A stretch of 64,000 bases of DNA from Colius striatus (taxonomy: Eukaryota > Chordata > Aves > Coliiformes > Coliidae): NCBI RefSeq assembly GCF_028858725.1, contig NC_084771.1, positions 5,794,915 through 5,858,914 on the forward strand, written 5' to 3'. A program made the translations under genes and the position numbers. Under the pieces are notes generated by a model, which worked only from the letters and a program-made list of their open reading frames with translations, had not been told where the DNA came from and made no database searches. Shown in pieces: positions 25,101-40,100 of this stretch. The stretch's first letter is position 1. Every line of letters begins with the position of its first letter.

Positions 25101-28100
25101 AACGTTAGAGTAAATAAAGCTTCTGCCATGTAATTGTCTCAGATTGAAATACTCAAATATCATATAAACAACATTAAGACTAGAAAAAAAAGTACCATGA
25201 GCTTTCACATGTTCTCAAGTAGATAAATACCCTAAAATAATACCTGCACTTAGCAATACTAACAAATTGTTAATTACAAATTTAGGCTGATCTGATTGTT
25301 CGTATTTTTGTTTGCTATATGTAGCTAGTGTATGAAACTAATTGTTGCATCAATGCTTTATTACTAATTTGTTACTTATATGTATGTCTGCGTAGTATTT
25401 ATAATACTGGGCTTTGTGTGTATATATGTGTGTTTGTGTGGTTTTTTTACTATGGTACTGCTTAATGCAGTTGTGCCCTCATGAAAGAAAAGATGCACTT
25501 CATGTATTCCAGTAATCTGGAACTTTGCATCAAAATGTGTAGATGTAGTACAGATGGAAAGTGAGATTTACTCATGGTTTTGGATTTCTGCCAGGCACTG
25601 CGGGATGGAAACAAACTAGCACAGATGGAAGAGGCTCCACTTTTTCCTGGGGAATCAATCAAAGTTATTGGTAAGGATATTATTGAATACTATACTGAAT
25701 ACTGTTAAATCACTACTTTCTTTATTTTAAAACAGAATATGATTTCCTTCTTGCTTGTGTTATTTTACTGCAATGCCATTTTAGATTAGCTGATTTGATG
25801 TGGATTTATCTTCTTTGTCTTTTAAATCCAAATGTAGGAAGGAGAAATCAGTTCCAGAGGATGACTTGCTCCATATAGATGAATGACTTTTTTTGAAGGG
25901 TTAGATTGTTTCATATAGGTGTAGGGGATGTGTTTGTGCCTGTGGTTGTCAGGGATACTTCAGAGATTCAAAAGCTTCAAAACTGCCATAGCAAAGAAGA
26001 TGAAGCTATGGAAAACTTAGTTTTCAGTTCTTAACGAGGTTTATTTCGCTGTAGCCTGTGATGGCAGGCTCTGCATCATAGCTAGAATACTATCTCTTTC
26101 AAATAAAAGTGAAAATGAAGACACGTGCATGTAACTGAATTCCTTGGAGGTCAGTTGTGCACACATCAGTAACCACCCTTTTGGGTGCTCTCTGAGGTGA
26201 GGTGACTGTGGGTGCTTTACCCTTTGGGACAGGCCCAGGGCTGCCTGCAGCTGGGAACACCAGCGGGGTGCTTTGTTACTGACCTGCCCTCACTGCAGCC
26301 CCTGCACTAGTTGCTGAGCAGCAACGGTACAGGAATTTGGTTGTTTTCATTGTTGAGATAAAGACAGCTCTCTCAGTCCTGATAGGGCCTGAAGGGTGGG
26401 CTTTCATGTAGAGGTCAAGTGTCAGTCTTACGGAGCTGCAGAAATCTTGCTGTTTTTAAATGGAACAAATGTCTGTAATAGTAAAACAAAGCTTTAATTG
26501 GTCTGTTTTCCAGCTAAAGATGTTATGTATATCTGTCCATTTATGGGAGCAGTCAGTGGTACACTAACAGTGACGGACTTCAGAATGTATATCAAAAGTG
26601 TTGAAAGGGTAAGACTATCTATCTTCATGTTCTTTCAGGTAGGAATGTTGCTGCAGTAGATTTAGGAAAGTGCCAAATTTGATATAAGTGAAGAATGATG
26701 TTCCTCAGCAATCTGTTAAACAGAAATGATAGTTGACACTGATGAAACATTCATGAATAATATTAGTTTGTGTTCCTCCTAATGTAACAAAATTAATGTG
26801 GTTATATACAAATTTCAGGATCCACCTTTTGTTGTTGATGTTCCCCTTGGAGTCATAAGTAGAGTTGAAAAAATTGGAGTACAAAGCCATGGAGACAACT
26901 CATGTGGTATAGAAATAGTTTGCAAGGTATGGCATGGTAGAGATTTCATCCTAATAAAGTATTTTCATTTCATTTTTCTGTAAGAGGAATCTGCATGCAC
27001 ATGTGTTGTTTTTCTGTCTGATCAGTTCCCTGTATCTGAACCTTGCTTCGTTTAGATAATGTATTTCAATTCCTCTGGTGGCTCTTGGAGTCTTAAACAC
27101 TTCTCCCTTTTGTCTCAAGAGTGAATTCAAAGGAGAAATGGCTATTTTTATCTCTAGCAACTCTTAACGAGTATCCTAGTCATCTGATCCCAACCCTTGC
27201 AGAACTAATGTGGGTTAGATGACGTCAGTGACTTGGTGCTGCAGATGTGCCTTACAATTTCTCTTGTTAAAATGTATTTCTTTATGGTAGGGTCAATGTG
27301 TGTAACTTCTTTTTGACAGGATATGAGAAATCTGCGTCTGGCCTATAAACAGGAAGAGCAGAACAGATTGGAGATTTTTGAAAACCTTGTAACACGTGCA
27401 TTTCCTGTTTCTAATGGGCTGGTAAGTCATAAGATGTAGCAAAGCCTGTCACTGCCTCTGGTCTTAGGGGAAAGTGTCTGCAATGGCTGTATACCAAGCA
27501 CTGAAATGTTGATTCCTAAAAGCAGTTACAGGCAAACTGCTGTGACCCTGTGTCCTTTTGGCATGAATTCATAAAACATTATGCTGTGTCCTGCTGTGGG
27601 TAAAGTTAGTTAATTTGTGCATTACCCTTGAGATCTCGATTTGCCTAATATTACTGATTAAAAATAAGTATGTATTGACTCATTTTCTGCAGTAGATAAT
27701 TCAATCTAGAAGTTCTGTCTGAAACAACAAACAGGTACAATTAGTCTTATTATTAGTTACCTGCAGAATACTATTTCATTTGCTTTTATGGGTAAGGAAC
27801 GGGTTGGGAAGTAGAAGACCAATTACCTCATCCTGGCTTTGCCACTGATGATCCCAGGCAAGTAACTGCAGCTCTCTCTGACTGTTTCCTATCTTGATTT
27901 TGTTAATTATATAGCAAATTGAAGGAGGAAACTGTTTTTTCCTTTTCTTTCTAGCACAGTGTTGTCCAGTCTTGCCCGAAGGTCTTACGTCTGCTGTTAA
28001 AGTGTTTTAGAAGTGTTACATTTGAAACATTAGCAAGTTCACTGTTTTGGAGCTTATTGTGCATACAGACCATCAGACAGTAATTTATACCTTTGCTTTG

Positions 28101-31100
28101 TTGTCTTCAGCCTCTTTTTGCATTCAGCTATAAAGAAAAGTTTGCTGTTAATGGCTGGAAAGTATATGATCCAATGGCAGAATATAAGAGGCAGGTGAGT
28201 TGGAGAAGTACTTCGTGTATTAGTTTTTCCTCCAGAGCCATTTAAACAAGAACAAAAATATAAAAGAAAACTCAATATTTTCAGCTCTAGCTACAGACAG
28301 AGACCGTCTAAATCTCAAGTTTAGGTGATAAAGTGCAAGTGACCTGACTGTGAGAGTATTGAGCACCTGCTAAAGCTCACGAAAATAGCAAGTGCCGAGT
28401 GCTTGAGCAAATTGGTCTGTTTTAACAGGCTTTTTCCAATCCTCCTTTTCTAAGTTCTGTTTCTAGAAAATATAAGCTTTATAACAATTTAGATTTTGAA
28501 TAAGCAGCAGTAAACAGAAGAGTAACTGCAATTTACTGTTGTAAATTTAGTTTCCTAGTCGCAAAAGTGTTTTTATTTCACTATATGATCACTATGTACC
28601 TGACGATGAGGCCTATTCAAATGGTTACTTTACATATCAGTTTTAAAGATAATAAATAGGAAAGACTATCAGAGTTTTGGTTCATGATTTAATATGAAGA
28701 CCTAAAGTTTACATCTTGTTTAAAAGATAAATGTGTGCACACTTTTTTTTTTAAAAGTACATAGCATATAAATGTTTTTATCCCCCCAAACTCAGAGATA
28801 GAAAGGCCTAACCTGAAAAATACAGAATGGTTTTGTTTTCATACAGGGCTTGCCCAATGAGAGCTGGAAAATATCCAAAATTAACAGCACCTATGAGCTT
28901 TGTGATACGTATCCTGCAGTTCTTGTTGTGCCAACCAGTGTAAAGGATGATGACCTCTCAAAAGTGGCAGCATTTAGAGCAAAAGGCAGAGTTCCAGTAA
29001 GTGAAACTTTTACAAGGAGATAAAGCGCTTATAAGAAATTCTCAGAGTTCTTTTAGGCTGCTTTTTTAACTAAAAGTGAGCCGAGTTCCTGAAATGTTCA
29101 TAGTAGTACAGTGAAGTAAAATAATTTTCTTTTATTCCAGGTGTTGTCTTGGATTCATCCTGAGAGCCAGGCAACAATAACACGCTGCAGTCAGCCTGCA
29201 GTAGGCCCAAATGATAAGCGTTGCAAAGAAGATGAAAAATACTTGCAGACAATAATGGATGCCAATGCTCAGTCACATAAGCTTATCATCTTTGATGCCA
29301 GACAGAATAGCGTTGCAGATACAAACAAGGTAGGTTGGCATCATAACTAGCATTAGTAGTTCTGTCTTTATTACACGGCTGAAGATTGAGTAGGAGAGAA
29401 GGATGAAGAGAACTTGATGTGGAAAAGAGATAAAAAAGGGTCTCTGAAGAGGGCGTGGGAAGGAAAGTAAGTTGCTTGTAGTGTTTTGGAAAGGCCAGAA
29501 GGAATTGAAGGCAGCATGAAGTCATAGCTGAGAAATGATGCAATAAAACCCCAGAAGACTCAGGTTTCAAGAGTGAAAAGAAGTTATACAGATGTATTAT
29601 CAAATGTAACCTCTTACATTTAGATTATTTTTCACCTAAACAAAAATACCCTAGTGCTTCTTAGAAAAGCAAAAGCCAGAAATACATTTTCATTTGAGCT
29701 AAAACAACCCTTCCTCTCAGAAAATCCTGAAGCCTGACCAAAATAACTTTCTCAGAGTTATCCTGAAGTCCTGTACATGTTCTTTTCTTAATTTCTTTTT
29801 ACTCTTTGAACGACAGGCAAAAGGTGGAGGTTATGAAAGTGAAAGTGCCTACCCAAATGCAGAGCTGGTCTTTCTGGAAATTCATAATATACACGTGATG
29901 AGAGAATCCCTGCGTAAGCTGAAGGAAATAGTTTATCCAACTATCGACGAGACTCGGTGGTTGTCAAACGTGGACTCCACGCATTGGCTCGAATATATAA
30001 GGGTAAGACACTTCTGCTGTGAAAAATTAACTCTGTTAAACCATGCTTTTAACTTGCAGTTCTGAAAATAGCAGTAAAATAATGTCTGTGTTGAAGCACA
30101 TTGCTTTGCTGAGGATAATCTTATCAAAAAGCTTTGTTTCTAAGTGGTCACTTTGAACACAGCATTTTAAGCTTTCCATAATAACTTTGTATTTCCAGTT
30201 TTGGGTATTGGTAGGTAATGAGTTAAGTCCTGAGAGCACAATATTGTACTTAGTGTCCGACAATGTTTTATTTTCTCGAGAGGGAGTGTTTGTGAGCAGT
30301 CCAGGGTTATCCTTGCTTTTTGGAAGAAAGCCCTGGGAACTTCAGATTGTATTTGAACAACTGCCAAAAGGACTTGACTGTAAATTCTTCAGTCCTTCTC
30401 ATCCTTCCCTCCCTGTGTCAGACACCTACATTTTCCTGAGCTGTTTATAGTCAGTGCTCTCCCGGGTTATAATCTACTCTATTATTTAACATAATATTAA
30501 AATAAATCACCCCCATACTCAGTTTTACAGTCTGTTTCACTAACCTCTGAAATGCTTTCAGAATAGATTATTTCATTACTACATTCACTCTTCTGTCTAT
30601 GATGAATATGGATGGAGTAGAATTTGGTCTATTAGCAGCTGCCTCAAATGTCACTCACACAAAACATGTTTGGGATTGTTCATTAGTCTTGCCCTTCTGT
30701 GCAGCAGTGCTTGGTAACTGCTGCAGGAAAACCAGCCGGTAGAGGGAGTAAACACTTAAATTAAGAGTTAAACACATTTCATGATCTTTTGGGAACAGTT
30801 TGTTTTGTTGTTCACTTGAAGTTGGACTATTTCAAACAACTTTGGAAATTTAAAGATCTAGAAATGTTTTCTTATCAGCCTGGCCTAAATACACTAGTAG
30901 TTATACTACTAGTATTATAAAATACAGAGGGACCTGGTCAGGCTGGAGCAATGGATGAGGCCAATCACATAAGGTTTAACAAGGCCAAGAGCCAGGTCTT
31001 GCACTTGGGCCACAACAACCCCAGGATGGCTGCAGACTTGGGGAGGGATGTCTGGAAAGCTGTCTGGGGGATAAAGACGAGGGGGAGTTCATCAATGGCG

Positions 31101-34100
31101 ACTGAACATGAGCCAGCAGTGTGCCCAGGTGGCCAAGAAGGCAAATGGCATCCTGGCTCGTATCGGAAACAGTGTGACCAGTGGGACCAGTACAGTGATT
31201 GTCCCTCTGTCCTCAGCACTGGTGAGGCCACGCCTCCAATGCTGTGTTCAGTTCTGAGCCCCTTGCTGCAGGAGGGACACTGAGGTGCTGGAATATGTCC
31301 AGACACAGGCACTGGAGCTCATGAAGAGTCTGGAGCACAAGTCTAATGGGGAGTGGCTGAGGGAGCTGGAGGTGTTTAGCCTGGGGAAGAGGAAGCTGAA
31401 GGGAGACATGATGTCTCTACAACTGCCTGACAGAAGATTGTAGTGAGGGGAGAGCTGATCTTTTCTCCCAAGTGATGAATGATAGAGCAAGAGGAAATAG
31501 CTTCAAGTTATGCCGGGGGAGGTTTAGATTGGAGATTAGAAAGAACTTTTTCCCAGAGAGGGAAGGTTGTTAGACACTGTCCCAGGCTGCCTGGGGAGCT
31601 GGTGATACTATCTCCCCAGACCTGGAGAAACTAAAAAAAATATGCATAACTGAGGTGCTGAGGGCCATGGATTAGTGGTGGGCTTGGCTGTGTGAGGTGA
31701 CTGGTTGGACTCGATGATCTTAAAGGTCTTTTCCAGCCAAAACAAATCTACAATTCCAATCTATTTTTAAAAGTGGAGTTGTTCGGGCCAGTGGTTCCCT
31801 TTTATTTCAGCACTGACTGCAGTAGCGTTCCTGGGCTTAGTGTCAGAAGGACCTTGATGCCACTGTTACTCAGATGACAGTAGCACAGCAATTTGAAATT
31901 TCATTTAATTTCTTTTAAAGAGTTGACACACATGTAACATTCTCCTTGAATCAGTCCCTTAGGTGATACTTCACATTATAGTATTGACAGCACAAGCTGC
32001 AGCCTGTTTTCTTAAAAGCTGCTATTACTGCATTAACAATGTGGATAGTATCTCCTTGTGCTTTTAGCCAAGAGTTGCTTGCCTGCCTTGCCTGTTTGAT
32101 TTGGCTTGTAATAGCAATTAAAAGATCTACAGCTTTAACACATCTTCTGTTTTCTGGACTCAGACTAATGTGATTGTGTCCCAGTTTAATGTGATGCATT
32201 ACTGGAAATTCACCTTCCTAGCACTCAGCATGCACAGTGCTTTGAAGGTGGTCCAGGAGTGTCTGGGGAGGCAGCAGTAACATTCTATGTGTGTAGCAAC
32301 AGGAGTAGAGTCACTCAATGCTTCTTGTACACCTCATACCCTCCAGGGTATTTTCTGTCTTTCAGGGTAGAACTTGTGCTATTAACTATCTTTAAACCAA
32401 TTCTCATTTTCCAAACCAATCCAAAGCCAGATAATCATCTGTAGCCCTAACTGAAATTCTGTGCTGGTTGCTAAGTTTTAAAATGTATATAAAGAATAAT
32501 AATAGTTTGTGGAAGAAGCTGTTTTGTAAAAGCTTTTGTCCAAAGTAGAATAAAATGCTCCACCTACTCCACAGATATTTACTGAATTAATAGTAAGTGT
32601 TTTCTGTCTCCCATTCTCTGCTTATTGCCTGTATCTGTTCTGTCCTTTTCATCTACACTCCTTCAGAGGCTTCTGTGTTCTCTTTACACCACTTTTGAGC
32701 AAGCTATTGCACACCTGTATGTTACATAGATTAATTTGCTGCTTGTATTGAAGACCAAACTGTTTAGTATTTGCACTTTTTTAGTGCAGTAGAGCATTGT
32801 AACTGAAGTAATTGACAATTAATTAGTTCAGACCACAAGGTCTATTCTCCCATAGAAGCTTCTATAGTTTCCTGATACTGCCATCCTGGCATCCCTCATT
32901 TTTACCATAAAAGATACGATCAATAGAAGATATAATCAATGAAAACTATCTCTAAAGCATGCTGCTTGAAATAGCTTTGGAGACTGTTCTACAGCACAGC
33001 TTCTCCAGTGGATGCTGGCTTTCCTGCTTCCGAGATGATTTTATGTGGCTGGGGAGTGAATCACAGAATCTTAAGGGTTGGAAGGGACCTCGAAAGATCA
33101 TCTAGTCCAACCCCCTGCCAGAGCAGGACCACTTAGAGGAAAAATGCAAGTATTTTGCAGGATGCCATTGCCTGATGTTGGAATGCAGAACAGGAAGATT
33201 TCCTATGGCCCCATTCTAGTGGTTGGGTTTTTTCACATATTTTTCCATGCCATGACAGGTGGTGTCCCAGAGACCAGTCTTCCCAGGAGAGAGATTGTTC
33301 AAGTTTCTGAAAAGCTACAGGGTGGCACTAAACAACAGCACAGGGACTTTTTTGGGAGGTAGGGAGTAGAAGAGCAAGTTCACACAGGTGATCTCAGTCC
33401 TGTGCCATCTCTGTCCTTTACTCTCCAGCATGATTCTGAAGCATGCTATCAGTGGTCTGCTCACAGGCTGAATACCACGTGTACATCATGTACCAATGAT
33501 CAGCACAGGCTCCCAGCCATGGGCTCCTGGCTTGGTTTGGCTTGTGTTTTTTGTTTAGATTAGTTTGATAGTTTGCCATTTTCTCTAAGCTTAATAGTTG
33601 AGAACTGGAAGCTGAAGAAGAAAGCATGACTGATTACAGTGAAAGTGAGCTTTGAAAGCATTGAACCTTCAGCCTTTGAAATAAGTTATAGTATTTTTGT
33701 CTTTTCATCACAATACAGGTTTTTTTAGAGAAGGGATTCTTGGCTTCTTTTGCTATGTGTTACTAATAATGGAAAGCTGATAAGAACTCTCTCCTGGAAA
33801 CAGTGCACACAGGTTTTGTACCTGTAGTGTGCATACTACCATTTGGAAATCTCTAAAGCAACACTGCAGATGATTGTGGAGTTAATCTGAAATTTTAAAG
33901 TATATTAACCTTAAGAGTATAAAATAAGATTTTTGGGTGAGGTTTTGGTTAGTATTTAATATGTTTGTTTGTTTATTTTTCTTTATTTAAGATGCTTCTT
34001 GCTGGAGCAGTAAGAATTGCTGATAAAATTGAATCTAGTAAAACGTCTGTAGTGGTACATTGCAGTGATGGCTGGGATCGAACTGCACAGCTCACAGCAC

Positions 34101-37100
34101 TCGCTATGCTTATGCTGGACAGCTATTACAGAACCATTAAAGGGTTTGAAGTTCTTATAGAGAAAGAATGGATAAGTTTTGGACACCGCTTTGCAATGGT
34201 AAGCTGAAAGATGTAGTGCACAGTTTATCACCTTCAAGGCTTTTATTTTGAATAGCATGCTTTCTCACAGTACTCTGCTGCATTTTAGTTATTATCTCTG
34301 GTGTCCTTTTAGTGGTGTGAGTGTGCCTGTTCATTTTTAACAGGTATCTTATACCTCTGTATGTGAAGTGAAATACAGATTAAAGAAGAACTAAGTGGCT
34401 AGAACACAATAGTTACCAAAAATCACATGGCTTTTTTATGAGGAAAAGGGATTGTAAGACGTTGTTTCATCTTTAACAATCATATAAACGGTGAAACAAG
34501 GAAAACAAGGTGTCTAGAAAGTAAAATTGCTGGAACCATTACTCTGATTTAAGGTTGAAGTGTTTATTTAACACATGGACTAGTAGGGAATTAGGACATA
34601 AATTAATATGACAGTTTGTGGGCTCTGACTGTAAGATGATTTAGGAGAAATGATGTGATTATGGCAGGTGGGTATGCAATACAGTCTGTTTCAATACAGT
34701 CTTAGTAAATACCTACCAATTTGACCCACTGGTATAAATAAATGGCTGTGCAGTGAAAGATAGGAAAACAACTGGCACAGCTTACTTGACCAAGTGTCTT
34801 TCCAGCCCTGCTCGACAGCAAAGGCATGTCCATAAGTGAAGGGCTGCATTTTTAGTAGCTGTAAAATACAGATTAGTGTTGTGAAAGATTTGCTTGTTGG
34901 AACATATTTAAGAGTAATAACATGCTGAGCTTTAAAGTGTTGGGATGGTACTGTAAGTACACTAGAGTGAAATGAAAAGTTTGGTTTGGCTTTCAGCGAG
35001 TAGGACATGGAGATGATGATCACGCTGATGCAGACAGGTCTCCCATCTTCCTTCAGTTCATCGACTGTGTTTGGCAAATGACAAAGCAGGTAAGATGCTT
35101 CAAAGTGTATTTCAATGAGGTCACAATCTTTATCTTGGAAACATAATTCATGTAGGAGAACATATTCCTTTGCAGGGCAGTAGCATGCTTTCCTGGAGCT
35201 GGTCGTTCTGTGGCTGCCTTATGCACACATAAGGAAGCTTTTTGCTCAAAGTGTGAGGTAGAAAGAGCTGGAGTAGAAATATTGACTTGAAATTGAAGTA
35301 TCAGGAATCTTTTTTATTTGAAATAGACTTCCGGAGGATTCTCTGATTACATTAATGACGGTTGTTGATGAGATAAATTATTTGTGTTGCATATTCACTG
35401 GTGGAGTAAATGTTTGTATGGATTTATATTGTCCTTGAGGAACAGCAAAAATCCAGGCTGATGTTGAACTGGAAGGGGAGAGGGTTCTATGTATGCCTCA
35501 AATGTGAAATGTAAGTTAATGTTGGCATCATTATGCATACAGGGCAGCGTTTCTAACATACAAGCCTATTCTCAGGTAAGTTTTGCTACTTCCAGCAGTT
35601 GCTTTTTTGTCTGGATCAGAGGAGGCCTTTGAAATTAGTGTTATTTATGATACCAAAATATGGAAATTATTATTTTTTCCTTTTTTTCAGAAAATGTGAA
35701 ATTATAGAATGACTTTAGCCTTCATTGTCCTTATTTTTACCTCCATGAGCATAAACTGCTCATATTTTACTGCTTTAATGGAGTTACTGAAACAGGTTAC
35801 CCATGTGAAGGCTTTATTGCCAAGTAAATTAGAAGTGATTGACTCCTGTTTTCCCTTTTTTTTCTTTGAAACCTAACATAGATCTGTGCTCTTATGTTAA
35901 AACCTGTTGTACTCAAGTCTGTATAAAATGTGGTTTGTTTTGAAGAGAAGAGGGTAACAGTCTGGTTCTGTATGATCCAAGCACTCCCAGATCTCTTACC
36001 TCAGTCTTCTTGATCTGAACGTGGTTCTTAAAAGCTTACATCATAGTTTCCAAAACTTGTATTCAAAACAGTCATCTTCAGTGCTTTGTGAAAGTTCTCT
36101 ACTGGACCCTCATCCAGAGCCTCTTGAAGATTTTCTCTTTCATTGTATCTCTGTTTCAGCATTAATGTGCTGTTCAGTGTGGCTGGAGAAAATAAATGAA
36201 ACATTCTGCCCCCCTCTCAGAGGAAAGGTAGTAACAATAGCAAAGAGAAGCAGTTCTAAACACCTGGTAGGAACAAAAGTCCTCTGGGGAGATCCTTAAT
36301 TGAGAGCAGCCTCTTCTATTTTTGTGATCTCCCTTGCTGCCTCCTATTTCTTACTGTAAACAGTTTAGTTCCTTCTAGATTGGAAAAAAAAAGGAACAGG
36401 AGGGAATCTGTGAAACATGTTGCCAGTACCACATCTGTTCAAAACCTGCATCCAGACACTGTTCTGAAATTTGTGAACAGCAATGGTATTGAAAAATCAT
36501 TAATGTTACAGCAGGAAAAAGAAAAGCAAAACTTCATTCTTGGAGAGTTCTTGCCCACTTACTTTTATTTTTTTTAGTTGACTTCAACACCTAGAGAATA
36601 GATCTGAAGAGTGTCATGACCTTGACACGGACCTATGAAAACCAGGCTTTTGTTTTTCCCTTGTGTAGATCACTTGCTTGTAAAACAATGTTAGTTTTGT
36701 GCTTTAGAATCCATGGTAAACATATGTGTAATGTTGCCAGACTCAAGTAAGTGTTAATGACTGCAAGGGAGTGTAAGGGCTCAGTTTGGACAGGGGGCTC
36801 AAAGCAAGCAAATTTTGTCTTTTGGGTTCTGAGAATTACATTCTTAAACCAGTCAAGTTAATACAGTGAGAGAATCTCTAACTTCCCAATAAGATACAAG
36901 TCTCTGGATAGCTTCAGACGGTGCAACTTAATCCGTGACAGCCGTGTATTTTCCCTGGTTTTTATTGCCTTCAAGACACACAAACACAGTACTAGAGAAC
37001 TTGAGAGAAGTACATTGATCTCAGATTTTAATAAAAAACATATGGTGAAGCGTTTTCCCTCCTCTGTTAGTAAATTCTGCTGATTTTGAATAGCAGATGT

Positions 37101-40100
37101 CAAATTGGAAAGGCCACATGTGATCTGATGAAATACTGATGCCCTGTTAAAAATGAAACAAAACTGTAAAATCTGCTTGTAGCATTGCAGCTCGAGTAGT
37201 AGCTTTCTGCAGTACCCACACGGGAGGAAGGTGTGTATGAAGTTGGTAGAAAGTTGCATCCTGTTTGTTACCAGATGTTGTCTGTGTCCAGAGATGCATT
37301 TTTCACTAGTTTAAGCATGTTATGATGTCAGTCCAATTCCACAATTGTAAGAACTATTCCACAGTGTGTTTTAACTTTTGTTACAGTAGTGCAGAACCAG
37401 TTCATTGATTAAAAAGCAAGTTTATTTTGCGTGTCTCTGAATCAGATGCTACTAGGCATCATCAGACTTCTTAAACAAGAGAATTCTTCCAAATACCTCC
37501 TTTACAGAACCCCCAACGACTCCATCAGCGTCAAGGGGGAGATTTTAATGACCCGTGTATTCTCTCACAATTAGTGGATTTGACAAGAAGTAAATTTTCA
37601 TTTGGGGAATTTTTCCACCTGAATCTTCGAACAGACACTAATGGGCTTGGAAGTACAGAGGAAAGCATTTTTAGGTCAGTGGTTTTTCAGAAGCTTTGCA
37701 GTCTTGATACATCAGCTCCAACAGTAAAACTCTTGTATCCAAAGACAGGGTTTCCATAAAGCGCTATCACTTATTAATAAATTGGTTGGAGAGCAACCAC
37801 TGATGTATGGAATTCTGCATATGCTTCAGTGGGTTGGAATAGCAGCCATGTCGGCATCCATCCGATTAGTACAGAGCCATCACAACACAGAACCCTAATG
37901 TGACAAGGCTCATTAAGTGCTTTCAGTTAGAGTCCCTTCAGGAGAGGCTTTGTCTTCAAAGTTATGTCTAAATATCGTTTTGATCCTTTGCAAATTATTT
38001 TTGCTCTGTGTTTCTAATTGCTGCTTTGGGCTGGACGCAGGAAGCTGAGGTCTGAGGCCCACTGAGTTTTCTCCCAACTTGGTTTGGCACACCTGCCTGT
38101 CAAGTTCTGTTCGTAGTTCTTTTGAAACCGTAGCTGTGTTGTTAGCATCATCGTGTTGTAATTGAGTTTTGGCATGATTTCCTAGAGAGAAGGAAGTGCT
38201 GTCAGTTATAACTTTTGAATATGCCTGAAAAAAGAGAATTTGATAATCTTAAGCTCCTATATGTTTCATGAAAACAAATGGGTGGGTGATTGAAACCAAA
38301 CCAGTGATTTGAGACAGCAGCCTCAGAGTGAGCACGCCACGCTGTTGAATGCTGTGTGATCCCTAGCAGTCAGAAGAGGGGAAGGCTCCATTTGTTGTGT
38401 AAACCATGATCTGGATCATTTCCTTACTCAAAATTTTCATTTGAAAGTTTCTTGAAACTCAGATCTTTCTGGGTTTAATACAAGCACAACCATTGTGTGG
38501 TTTTAAACTCTTTATTTTTGACATGAATAAACATTTGTCCTTCATAAATCACAGATGGCACTGAAGAGGAATTTCTAGATCAGCTGGTTCATCCACTATC
38601 CCAAGTGCTGTGCTGTTCCTCCTGGCTATACGTGTCTCTGTTGTATTTAAAGTAGCTCTAGAGTCACTCATGCCAAAGTGTTTGGTATTCTTCAGTGGCA
38701 CATCACAGAAACTAGTCTGCCTCTTGCTTCACTGTGAAAAACTGACTTGAGGTTTCTCCGTAGAGCAGGAAATTCTTCCTTACGAATCTGTAACCTTGCA
38801 TTTTAGACTTTTGTGAAGATTTACTCCTTTAAAAGGAATGAACAAGATTTGTTTCATTTGTCCTGAGGTTTAGTCTCTTCAAGCACTCTCTTTCACGTTA
38901 ATGAGAGAAATGTTACTTCTGAAATTTTCCTTTAGTCTTCTAATTGTTTCTCTCCTAAATGTTTGTCATTCTGTGCCTGTGTTTGAGACCCTTGTCATAC
39001 TGAATGCGAAGTTATTTTGACACATCAAGCAGTTGCCATATGTAGTCCTCTCATAAAATTGGATTGAGGAAGGACCTTTTCCATCTGAATAGGTAGCAGC
39101 CCATGCAGTTTGCATTAATTTCTTCCTTTCTGACGTTTTAGAGCGCTACAGAGTAAAGATACACCTCCAACATTTTGAGTGTTTTCAGATTTCTAGCCCT
39201 TTCCCCTGGAATGTACGAGGTAGCCTCTGCCTGTGACTAAAATACCTACAGGTGCTCAGTGGGATAACAGTTCTTTAACTTGAGATGTACAGGATTTACT
39301 TTCCAATATAAAAGAAGAGGGATTAAAGGCTTATTGTACACAGCTGATGGTAAACTCAAGGGGTGAAATGAAGTAACTTACTTGAGTGGAAAGTGAAAGC
39401 AACATTTCAAATATATGTTAAGCACATTTTACCTGCAGCAGTCTTTATTATCCAATTCGTTGCATCTTACAATAGGACATAAAACCCTTAAATGTCACCA
39501 TCTTTTCTTTTCTTTTTCTTCAAAATGATTTCTTGTCCTGTAACAAGAGAAATAAAGCGTATGTTGAAGACAGTTTGGGGTGGTTTAGAACACAATACTG
39601 TTAGAGCTCCTTAAAATGGATTACTTGGTGTCACCAGCTTCACATAAGCTAATGTTTCCATGTAGTCTAGTATACTTGCATAATGAATGTCAGGTTTTTC
39701 TCCAAGGAGTATTTATAAAGAAGGATGGGAGTGAAATGCAAAGGGAGTTACTGAAATTGCTGAGTTTTCCTGAAAACAATAATAATAAAATCTTCTCTGA
39801 ATCTCTTGACTATTTCTGTGTCTGTATTTCTTTCTTTCTACACTGCTTAAAATAAAGTTTAAAGCAATTCTACTATTTTTTTTTCATTTCAGTTTCCTGC
39901 AGCCTTTGAATTCAATGAGTTATTTTTGATCACCATTCTGGATCACCTTTACAGTTGTCTCTTTGGGACTTTCTTATGCAACTGTGAAAAAGAGAGATTA
40001 AAAGAGGTAAAGAATGAGTGTAGTGCACATTGCTAATTTGCTGATTTTATGTGAAAATGCTTGGAATACCAGACCTAAGAACATCTGAGCTATGTTTATG

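Larger units (their letters stand above)
18833..25594 (+). other. MTMR1: MTMR1 intron 2
   Basis: 6.8 kb, carrying the two cassette-exon candidates (22007-22030 and 24195-24245) and a half-kilobase minus-strand CR1 (about 20543-21075). The remainder is AT-rich and featureless to the eye. Confidence 0.75.
25671..29816 (+). other. MTMR1: MTMR1 introns 3-9 (short introns between listed exons)
   Basis: Introns of about 843, 210, 393, 689, 652, 144 and 487 bp separate exons 3-10. All have GT-AG ends and are AT-rich. No repeat or RNA gene is recognised in them. Confidence 0.8.
30003..33991 (+). other. MTMR1: MTMR1 intron 10
   Basis: 4.0 kb. It holds a long plus-strand CR1 (about 30918-31752) and a short minus-strand CR1 end (about 33061-33140). 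The rest is AT-rich without recognised content. Confidence 0.75.

Noticed and set aside
30951-31283. 110-codon plus-strand ORF
   Set aside because: Decayed 3' part of CR1 ORF2, not a host gene.
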